This document shows positions 11,608 to 23,000 of a DNA stretch of 64,000 nucleotides, piece after piece. The position numbers and the translations under genes are program-made. Within the stretch, counting starts at the first letter, position 1. Each line of letters opens with the position of its first letter. The stretch is from Allolobophora icterica (taxonomy: Eukaryota > Annelida > Clitellata > Crassiclitellata > Lumbricidae), in the NCBI GenBank assembly GCA_963556255.1, contig OY744605.1:66679702-66743701 (forward strand), given 5' to 3'. A model generated the notes under the pieces. It ran no database searches. It was not told where the DNA came from and saw nothing but the letters and a program-made list of their open reading frames with translations.

Positions 11608-12440
11608 GATACTTGTCTATACATATAATATCCATATAGTGTCCGTCCGTCTGTCAGGGGACGCTACGTCACAAACGGGTTCTGTTCTATTGTGAAACAT
11701 AAACGGTTTGTCTTGACGACGGCGATAACCAACAATACATATAGGCCTATAATATGACGTCATAATATGACGGGCAAATACACTAGTAATCTAATGAAAA
11801 TGGATCTGCGTATTGAAGATTTTGAGATTTGTGCCACTTATGCCCCCTACGATCTTGGCTATAAATGAGTACATCGACCGTACACTAGCGGTGGAGAGAT
11901 CAGAGTGATCAAATGGATCAGCTGCCCGCCCTCATATACCAAGGCCAAGAAAAGTGAAGTTTTTACCCACTCATTGTAATCGTTATCTAGAGATTTTCAA
12001 GCACCAAAAAGTGGTGTCACGAGAACCAGCATACGTTGGGGAGGCTTAGGATTTGAAAAAAGGTTATGGAAAGAGTCCAATATTTTCTGATAACCAACAC
12101 TGTCAAGCTCCTTTCAAATGTCTGTTACTAAAAGTTGTATGTGTACGGGAAGAGTGTTCCAACAGAAATAAAGTTCCCATCTCACAGCCATTTGCTTGGG
12201 CGATATATCAACCAAAGTTGTTGGTATTTTATTCCTTTTGTCATTTTTATTACTGTTTTTATAAAATGTCCAGACATTACAGAACTACATCACATTTGGA
12301 ACATCTAATCCTCGGCAGGTTGTGTCATGGCAAAACTGATTTGGAAGGGTACGAAGCAGAATTATACTGTAGTACATGCAGTAGGTTTAGTGTTATTACT
12401 ATTTCTATTATTGTCAAACATTTTAAGCTTTAAGTCACAC
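11608..12440. other. Unassigned; contains the second copy of the 6362 repeat
   Basis: Positions 11865-11950 match the 6362-6460 repeat. An open frame of 126 codons at 12053-12433 (+) has no recognised domain, and a plus-strand AATAAA follows at about 12526. It could be a terminal exon of an unknown gene or chance. Confidence 0.3.
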
Positions 12441-14007
12441 TAAACTTGTCAGTGTGTCATGTTTCAGTGTCCTTGATGGTATTTAAAATGAGCTACATCA
12501 ATGTCAAGATACACTACTGTGTATAATAAATACATGGATATCAAAAACACCGAAACAAGAGCACGTTATTATTTTATCCGTAACAATAAAATTCACAACT
12601 GGAAAATTTCATCAAAATACTCCACAGCATGTACATATTTAAGTCGCCACTTTTGGACCTTGTAAGGGCAAAGTAGCACAGTTTAGGCCACTTCTAGGGT
12701 CAAACATTTCAGCCTGGTATTTTAAGGCCAAAGTTTCTATCGATCAGAAGGCATCTAGCCAATCGACAACGAATAAAAATGGTGACATGCAATACTGCAG
12801 CCTTCAAATAGCAAAGTGTAATTTCTCACCTGTAGCCAAAAATAAACCTAGTATCTTGCCTGTAACAGACAAAATGCTAGACAATGCCACAACATAAACT
12901 GGAGATGTCACCACAGACTCTAAATCACAATATTTAACACGTGGAGCTTCTTCGCTTTACATCCCGATAAAACTGCTCTGCTTCAAAAACAGCATTCAAT
13001 GAGAATTAATTTTTACGATGTGTCCAAAAAGACCCATTGAATAATATTTACACACAAGAGATCATCGCGTAGTCATAAATGAACCAGTGCACATGCAGCT
13101 TAAAAATCCTCCATCATTTAAATAAAACACTAGGAACAGGTATATACAAAACAAGATGAAAGAAAGATCTAGGTCCTCTCACCGGCCAAATGTTTAATTT
13201 CATTGCTATAAGGTAAAGCAAGCTAATCATAGATAGCTTGAAAGCTGCAAATATTTCTTAATGCATGCCAACAGTAAATCACCATAAAACGAATCTCATA
13301 CACAGAACATGGTCATGTTGAAAGATCCAAAATATTTAATATTTCCAACAGGGACGTGCTAAAATGCAACCCATTATAACGTTATATAAGACATGGCTCA
13401 CAAAGTTATTCATTACAAACATGTTTCATGTTTCAAAGGAGAAGGGCATTAATAAAATTAGTTACAAGAATCAACACGGTAATGCTACAACTGCAGCCAA
13501 AACAGTCAACAAATAAAACATCAATTTTTTAAGTTATTCTTTTTCACCCTGTGCAATCAATCCCTACAGTTTTTCTCTCTTCCTGTTTTGCTGTAGTGAT
13601 GACTAAGAAATTTCAAACAAAGAGGCGCTCAGGCTGTTGTAAAATGGTCGCTGCCCAGCGCCAGACAAGGATTGTTAAAGATACGGCTCCAGAGGATGCT
13701 TAATTTCCAGCTGAAAAGAATAAACGTATAACAATACATCATTTAATTATCAATAAATGAATTCAGTGACTGAAGTGTGCAAAAGTTCATTGCTAGCATG
13801 TTGGACTGTGTCTTCACCGGTAGAGGAAGATTATTTACAGATTTCTGTTCAACTATGACCCTAGCAAACTTGGCCATAAATGACCATGCCGCCCGTGTGT
13901 GATAGAACAGACAGCGAGGGAGGCTAAGGCCAAAACTTCCCACTCATGACTCCTCTAAGTGGGACCAGCTCATGGGACTGCTCCTCTTCTTCCATTTCTC
14001 CTTCTCC
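12441..14007 (-). other. Possible DIS3L2 3' UTR / unassigned
   Basis: This lies directly downstream of the DIS3L2 stop codon on the minus strand and is low in recognisable repeats, as expected of a long 3' UTR. No decisive minus-strand polyadenylation site was identified, so the extent is unknown. Confidence 0.35.
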
Positions 14008-14064
14008 TCATTTTTCTTCTCCGTCCACTTCTTCAGGAAATCTTAACTTTCGGATAACACTGAG
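14008..14064 (-). CDS. DIS3L2: DIS3L2 exon 9 (last 18 codons and stop)
   Basis: A pyrimidine-rich tract precedes acceptor CTGTAAG|CTCAGT. Phase 0 joining to exon 8 gives ...LRWN-LSVIRKLRFPEEVDGEEK and a TGA at 14008-14010. The family's last S1 strand is usually a K-YS-ILKRP-like stretch with an acidic end, which this matches. Confidence 0.8.
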   Translation of the reverse strand, partial: LSVIRKLRFPEEVDGEEK

Positions 14065-17000
14065 CTTACAGAATGGAAAACAAACAATAAGAACAGTATA
14101 AATGTAAAACTTCCTCTTAAACCTATGCAGAGTTTCTTGGAGGAATTATTAAGATTAATTGGCTACTTCAGCTGCACACTGTCAGTAGGAATCAGGCAGT
14201 GAGGAATATTGGCCAACCGCACTCAAGTGCTGAAGCTAATAAGAAGAAAATTGCTTACACCTTTACCCATCAGGGTCACTGTAAGGGACTGCTCTTCTTC
14301 TGCTCAATTTACCAAGGTTAAATGAAGGCAACTCACATGCCTTTGTTGGTAAGAGAATAGGCAAAAGACGTTCCATCTAAACAATGATTTCGGATGCTGG
14401 ACAATGATTTTGGACATTGATTTTGGACAATGAGTTTGGATAATGATATTGGACAATGATTTTGGATAATGATATTGGACAATGATTTTGGATGATATTG
14501 GACAATGATTCTGGATAATGATATTGGACAATGATTTTGGATAATGATATTGGACAATGATATTGGACAATGATTTTGGATAATGATATCGGACAATTAT
14601 TTTGGATAATGATATTGGACAATGATTTTGGATAATGATATTGGACAATGATTTTGGATAATGATATTGGACAATGATTTTGGATAATGATATTGGACAA
14701 TGATTTTGGATAATGATATTGGACAATGATTTTGCTGAGAAGTGACCACTAACTATGTCTTGTGCATTTTAACAACAGCACCATAGTATTTTACAGAATA
14801 TAGATCAGATCCAGAAACTGCCCTACTTACGTTCCACCTGAGCGCATCATCGCCTGCCACCAACTGGCAGGACACAGGCGTGAAGATTGTCACTTCCTGA
14901 ACAATTTCCGCCGGATGTTGCTCATCCGCCTTCCAGACCAACTCCAGCTGTGGTCGTTTTGACACCTTCGACGCCTTGAACGACTGCAGCGGCATTTTCT
15001 CGCAGTACGCCCGCTTGACGATTCCCAGACTGAGAATGAGCACATCAAAAGACTTGTCCAAGACAGACATGACCATGCCTTTTGCGTCCATTGTACCGCA
15101 GTGCTTGAGGAAGATGCCAAAGAAGAGTTCGGCACTCATCTCCGAGACACGTTTCGCCGACGTCTTTCGCTTGTTGCACAGTAAGCACTGCTGTTCCACC
15201 GCCCTTGCATCCGTCAGCGTCTGTTCCGAGTATAGAAGGGTTGCTGCAAGCAGGCGGTGGACCATGATGTCAGGGTAGCGTCGGATCGGGGATGTGAAAT
15301 GCGTGTAGAGCGGCACGTTCAGCGCATAGTGAGCATACTCTTCCTCATTCTCCAACACACCGGTGCAGAAATAGAGTGCATTTTTCATTGGCCTTGAGCA
15401 GAGTGACGTGAGCACCAGAAGCCTGGCTTGTGCATCTTCACCTGATCCTGATTCCGTGTACAGAGAGCGTTGCAAGGCTCCAGCGCTGCTGCCGTCAATT
15501 GTGACTCCAAGGCTCTCGCAGATCGAAATGACACTTTCGAGCATACGCGATTTGGGCTCTGGATGTCGACGCAGGACAGCAAACTTCGGAAAGGCCGATT
15601 TGATTCGGTGAGCCGTAGCCATATTAGCGAGAAGCATGAACTCCTCCACGAGACGGTTGCTGTCACGCTGCTCGTAAACATACCATCCATCGGGCATTCC
15701 AGTTTCTTTGTTCAGGCTGAACTGCAGCTTCACCTGATCAAGTCTAAGGGCCCCGCCATCAAATCTCCTCTTCCGCATAATTACGGCTATCCTGTTCAGA
15801 TCAAGGACAGTTTTCCGGATGGCGTCAATGGTGAAGCCACCAGTAATTGGTGGAAGTTCTTCCGCCGTCCACTCACGGTTCGGCTCTGCGATAAACCCTT
15901 GGGCGTGTTCGTAACTCAGCTTAACACAAGAGTTTATGACTGTTCTCCCAAACCACTCGTCCGCAATCTCGCCATTTTCAGTCATTTTCCAGATGACGGA
16001 AAAACACAAGCGGTCTTCGCCGGCATTAAGACTGCAAAGCTCTTCGCACAACAACCGCGGCAACATTGGTATTACCTTCTGAACGAGATAGACACTGGTA
16101 CATCGGTGTGCAGCTACAGCATCAAGACTAGTGTCTGGCTTCACAAAGAAGCTTACATCAGCAATATGCACACCAACTTCAAAAAACCCAGGCTCGAGCG
16201 GACGGCACGAAAGTGCATCATCAAGATCCCTGGCTGTGGCTGGGTCGATCGTAAAAATGCACTCCTTCCTTAGATCGCGTCTGTATTCAAACTCCTTTGC
16301 CGGAATTGTCCACGGCAGTTCCTCTGGCAGACAGGTCAGTACATCGTCTGAAAAATCACCGAAGTCCAGCTCATATTCGATCAGCATCCCTTCAGTCTCC
16401 GGTTCAATTTCGCCTGCTTCTCCCAAACTTCTAGCAAGGCATCCTTGGGCAAATGGCATATTCCGTTCCCAGTTAGTAATTCGGGCAATGAAGAGGGTGT
16501 TTTCAAAGTCCTCGGGACGCTGACTAAACCCTGCAGGACAGTACGACAGATCCACCAGGATTCGCGGCAGGCGACTGTCGTTTGGAGAGAAGAATGCCGT
16601 GTTTGGCCATTTCTTGTCCGTGACAGGTTTGATTCGCCCAACACTGGCTCGACTATGGACTTTCTCGACGATGTAGACCACTTTTCCGGTTCGCACAAGC
16701 AATTCCTCTGGAAGGAGGTTGATTTTTCGCTCCATGTTCTCTAGGTCTGCGACCGTCGAACGCGCAGACCCGTTTCTGTTGTTTGAAAACAGATTCTTGA
16801 TCACAGGACTGATTGGGAGACTGCCACTGTCCTGATTACGTCCAATGTCTTTCAGCAACGTGTAGCGATTACTGCTACACTGCTTTTGTCTCTGACTGGA
16901 GTTGGGCATTTTAGAGCCGTTTTGAGGAGTGCCGGATCCCGGTGGCTGGCGATCTCTGGCCCCTGAAGACTGATTCTGCAGACTAGAGTTCGTAACAGCT

Positions 17001-20000
17001 GCAGCGGAACTTCCTAGTGATAGGGTAGAACCAAACGCTTCCACCAGATAGTTCTCCATCTCATTGAGATCTTCAATCAGTGTCTGTGAACACAGAAAAT
17101 AACAAACCAATTATAGTTAAAACAGCAATGCTTAAAACTAGTCACTTAAATTTAACTTGCCCATTTTCCAGAATTCCCACTGATGTCATCAATTTCAGTG
17201 TAAAACAATGTAAAATTTATCTAGCACCATTTGCAGTGTTATTTATAGAAGCCAATTTAGATTTAATCGGCCAGTAAACCGAGATACATGTAACAGAGTT
17301 ACTGAAATTATTATAAAAGTCATTACCAATCACTTCTTCATTATCATCACTCCTCATTGTAAAACCACTTAAAAGTTTATGACAGGATAGGAATAGGGCA
17401 AAATAGAATGGCCAGTATAGGTTCAAAATATGTAATAACAGAAACTAAACAATGTGAATAGACTACAACAGGAATAGTGCAGGAAAGAACAGATGGGATA
17501 TGATTTAAAACAGGAAAGCCCAGAATCAACAGAAATAGGATAGGATGGACAGGTGATCACAACCAACCTTCCATTGTTCCTTTGGATTGACCATTACACA
17601 GACAATGTCTCCATTCAGAGCCCGGTTGCGATCGTGCATTCCAGTAATACACACGTCTGATTTTCCATCCTAAACAGATAAATACATTGAATTCAGGTAG
17701 CTCACTCACACAGCGACCATCCTGTGCTGATGAACCCCTCCAGTGGCAAGCGAGAACTTAGAAATTCAATAGAAATTCCAACTACATCTGCTTTTTCCAT
17801 TCTGATTTGACAGATAACAAGAAAGAAATCACGTACTACTTACTGTTACCTATAAGTTACAATAATTATTAATTATAAATGTTATTTGAACTATTAAAGG
17901 GATATTTGTAATGTGTACAGTTAAAGAAAAGCCTTAAAACCAATTCAAATACAGAGGCCAGAGAACTACGAGTAACTGTTTGAAATTTGTAAACTCAACA
18001 GCAAGATATACGGAGGATCATCAGCTTGTCTTAAAAACTATACGAGTACACAGTCAATCTTTTTTGGTTAAACCAGTATCCCTATTACCACACACTCACT
18101 GTATGAAGCACAAAGCACTCTTCATAATTTCTTTGGTTGATTCGGATAGGACCCTGAAAGTAACAAACCGTAAATCACTATACTACTGCAACAGCAGCAG
18201 GTACTTAAAATGTGCCATATGAAGTGTCCTGATACAATCATACACACATAAATGCATCCAAGAAGCCAAAGACTTCGTCTGAGCCACAACCTGATACCTT
18301 AAGGCCAAATTTAGACCTCCAAAAGCCAGGGTCAGACTCTCAAGCCTAAGGCCCCGGGTCCATAAAGACCAAGGCCAAGGCCACACTGCTCGAGAACAAA
18401 CCAGACTTCTCAAGGCCAAAGCTTGATGCTCAAGCCCAATGTACCCATCCCCTCAAGGCCAAGGCTTCTTAAGAACAAGATAAGACCCCTTGAGACCAAG
18501 GCCCAAACTCCTAAAGACAAGGGAAGTCCCTCAAGAACACGACCAAGCTCCTCAAAGCTATGGTCCAGGCCGGAGCTACAAGATCAAGGCCCAACCATGT
18601 AACCAAGTTAAAGCTAGATTTCCAAACTAACTTAGCACAGACGTCAATACACTGATTCCTGATGACCTGCAGTCCAACTGTATACTCATACATGAGCTTT
18701 CAGAAAAAGTCTCATACTCATAAGGACCTTTTCTGCCTTTACAGCCCATTTGCAATCTGTTATACAAACAGAGAAAGAACTTGTAACACATTAGCGCCAC
18801 ATACCTGTATCAGTTGTGCTCTCTTCAAACCATGCTGAACATCTTCGGCATTCCAGTACTCTTCAAATGGCTAAAAAAATCACACACAACCACTACACAC
18901 ATTGAAACCCAACTTTAATGTATAACTCGACATGACAGGCTTTTATTTTATACAGCGACTCATGCTAAAATGTAGACAGACACGTCTTGCAATTGTTACA
19001 CATGTTAAAAATAATTAACATGCTGAAATTCAGATAACCGAGTCTTACAATTATTGAACAATGTGTTTAACAAGGAAATAATAAATTCCATGTTAAAAAA
19101 TATGATATGTGGGTCTTGTAAAATATAAAACAGTATGTTAAATCTTAAGAGTACGTTAAATCTTAAGAGTGCTAGTTCAGATTAAAATTGGTACCTCAGA
19201 TTCATATCTTCAAAGCACAATAACTCTTAAAAATAAGCCAATAAGACAAAAATTCATGCACATTTATTTGCGAAAACTTGACATTAAGTACACATACACA
19301 TTCATACTAAAAATCACCAAGAACATGAAGATGAACAAACCTTGTCAAGTGGTGTTATTCTATTCATTCCGTAACCCTTTCTGTTGTTGCTGTTGACAAC
19401 TTCTTTATTCTGCAGCGGTTTTTCTAAAAAATGATTCAAAGCCCATGTCAGAAATCACTCGGTGTGCATAACTACTGGATATGCACATATCAGCAGCATT
19501 GTTAGAAGCTGGCATCCAACTGTCCGTCATTTTGACGGTAATTGCAAAATTTGCTTGATAATTCTGGCAAGTTTGGACAATTACTGTTGTGGAATCTGCC
19601 TTCTGGAATTATTTTTCATTTCACCAGATTCCATACTACATCTCAGATGGCTTTTGGTGCCTGTTATTGTAAGTTGTTGTAAGTTTTCGTGACTAGGATG
19701 GTTCACCCATAGCTTGGTGGAAGGGGAACAGGTTTCCAACTGACAATCAAGCCTCAGAACTTTGGGAAGCCATGGACCTGGCGTAGCAAGGAGGAAGAGC
19801 GTCTTCGGAGTGGCACTAACTGTCAATCACAGAATGTCTTGAACAGACACAGGTCTGTCTTGTGCATATCGGGTGGTTCAAGAAATTTCTGGGTACCACA
19901 TCATCTTTCATCTGCAAGGGACTTATGGATGGGATGGTGAGACAATACCGAGTGACCAGTGGCGAATCACATCACTTATCATCGTTCCTAATCCTCAATT

Positions 20001-23000
20001 CTACGTGCTTCAGGAACTCTAACTTCTGATCATCTGTTAACTTTAGTTAGGAATCTGAGCAATATTTCTAACTGATTAATGTTCTCTTAAAGATATTTAA
20101 CATCATGCATGGTCACACAGTAGCAGGAAGCTGAGGTATTATCATCACTTCGTTGAGTGTCCTCTAACATCAGTTATTTGATGTGTAAGTATATTTCTTT
20201 GGTCCTTAAGAGTTCTATAAAACTGCCTAGATACATACATGACTTATCTAAAGCCTCATCAACAAACAGTTATCTGAGAAAAACAATCTGGCTACACCAT
20301 TTCATTTCACATCAGAACACACATAAACAAATCTCATATTTTAATCAACTTCCATATATCATCATCAGGGGGTGCAGGATAATGCAAAGAGCAACCCAAA
20401 TATTGGGTTAAAAGCCCTGCCACAATAGAAATGCAGTCCAAGACTTCTGACCCATTTTCACCCCTAGCAGATTCAGCAGATTCACTGACCACACATTGTC
20501 TATAGGAAGACAAATGGTTAGGAAAAATGAGTGGCTGCCCACGTTCATGTGCCTAGGGTAAGAAAAGGAAGTCACAGACACCTAAAACCCCATGGCTGCC
20601 ACTGAGAATTAGGTTAAGGGACTGCTCTTCTTCATCTGTGCTTTCTTCAACAGAAATGTGTCTTTGATTACCTTGCTTGCAGACAGGTGGCTGAGTGCCG
20701 CTATTCTGACTGTTAGGCTGGCCAGCAGCATGGTTCTGTTTCAGACTGACTGGTTTCTGGTTCTTGTTTGGCTTCTTGGCGTTACATTTAGACTGCTGTT
20801 GCCGTTCATCCTGCACTGGCACTGTCACCGGTTGTACCATTCCAGGAAGACTTCCATCAATTACGATTGGAACTGCCTGATCAGCATGGTTCTGTTTCAG
20901 ACTGACTGGTTTCTGGTTCTTGTTTGGCTTCTTGGCATTATATTTAGACTGCTGTTGCTGTTCATCCTGCACTGGCACTGTCACCGGTTGTACCACTCCA
21001 GGAAGACTTCCATCAATGACGATTGGAACTGGCTGATCAACATTAGCATTTAACCTATAAAACAAGACCAAGCTTTGTACACAACACAAGTGGTGAGACC
21101 ATGACTTTCAAATGGCATACTTTCTGATGCCACAGATTCTGATGAATTCCATAGTGTCAGTTTCAGACAAAAAGCCACATACCAAGTTTGGCAACAGCTG
21201 GTAAGAGATCCTTTCTTAACATTTTAATGATGACAGTATACCAAAGTGACTAGGAAACCAAAGGAATTTGTCATTATCAAGTCCATGGGTTCACTGCCTG
21301 TTGGTGTCGATCACATAGCTCAATCTTATTGTGTTACCGCTTCTACTTCGTTGTCTGTCTACTGCACACTGAATCATTTTGTAAAATCTAGACCAACTTC
21401 ATTTTAATTACAAAGGGATTTTACATTTACAGGAAACAGCTGAAACGAACTTGACACCTAACCCTATTTCATAGTACCTCAATTCAGCCTTTGCCTTGGA
21501 ATTCTTTCGTTTTCGGGCAGATTTTGAAAGCTTTTTCTTCTCAACTGGAAGCTCAGAATCTGGTAGCTGGGGCATCTCCATTGCAACCGAACTTTGCATG
21601 CCCTTACTGACAGTTGTACCTTTCTCTTCTACGCAAGCCTAGCACAGCAAGAAGAAACAGTTATTCAGCAAAGCACCTTAGGTAAACAACACAAAGTAAA
21701 TTTGAAATCATGCTGAAATTAATACTGTACAGTTAACTGAAACTCTGAAATTCCCATTACAAGGCACACAATGTTCTTACATGGCATTTTGCTGTGTTCT
21801 CAAGTTCACACAAATGCTTCAACAGAATGTCTTACCTACCTCAACCTCTTGTAAATATCATTATGCTACTTGTGAAATTCATAAATGGAAGTTAAACAAT
21901 GAAATAAATGTATTTAAATAAAAACATGTAAAATTGATAAGTTTTACAACATATTAGCATATATTCTATAATATCATGGCAATAATTAACACATTTGTGG
22001 GTATTGGTTAATGGTTACCGTTGTGAAGCCATTCTCTCTTTTAATCAATATCTCTGCAACTAACTCAATTTTCAGATCCTTGCACCACCAATTTAAGCTT
22101 ATGGCATTATTGTGGCAGTGCTATAGAAACTCTGAGATAAGATTAGATAAAACCACACACCATGTTCACCAGAGTGATATTCAGTGTTTCAGAGGCAGAA
22201 GCCAAGCCATCAATCCCATCTGTTGCGGTAAGCAAAAAACCACCAGCGCATGGTGCAACTGTAACCAAAACATCATACAAGGTCAAAATTGTCATAAAAA
22301 TTACAGTACTACACTGAATGCTCGTATTTGAATTGCTACAAACCAAATAGAGCCTACATCGTTGATTTTTCGAATTAAGCTTAAGATTCTTGAATCTGAA
22401 TACAAATAGTAAATGCCCTGTAAAAATTTAACATCTACTAATCAAGCGGTCTAGTAATCCAAATAAGTAGATGAGCACCATATAAACTACCCGGTATATG
22501 GACTACCCATGGACTCCTGATGGTCCCTCATATGTGGCTGCCCATAGACTCTCAATTGTCCCTTGCATGCGTAATTCTACAGTGCAGTCAAGAAGTTTTG
22601 CCTATGTTAGACCCACCAGCTGAATTAGCCTTGCTCGAGAGCTAGCGGTTTCAGCTCTTCAGTTCGTCCTTTCCATGGTTTTGCAAGCACCTGAAGTCTG
22701 TATTGCTTGACAGTGATTTAACTGGTTCGGGTCGGAAGCGTCACTGACGAGTTATTCTTGAAGTGACGCTTTATAACTTCAGATTACAATTATAATTAAA
22801 ATATAAAAGTTGCACTTCCATTTGCAGTTTCCATTGTTGATCTAAACTCGCCTTGAACTTCAGTTTTCATACTTGTATCTTTAACTTTGATACTTTAGTT
22901 AAACTGAACTTCTATGGTCCTATATACTGTGTCCTCACAAATATGCATTTGGCCATGGATGACTCAAGTCAATTATGGAAATATCTTAAAGAGCGATGGA

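Noticed and set aside
12053..12433. 126-codon open frame as a gene
   Set aside because: No recognised domain, no clear splice sites and AT-rich low-information sequence; kept only as a note in the region entry.
14304..14726. Three overlapping Ile/Ser/Pro-rich minus-strand frames
   Set aside because: They follow the 26-bp minisatellite in an intron; the period keeps all frames open.
15470..16273. 267-codon plus-strand open frame
   Set aside because: Antisense shadow of the DIS3L2 catalytic exon.
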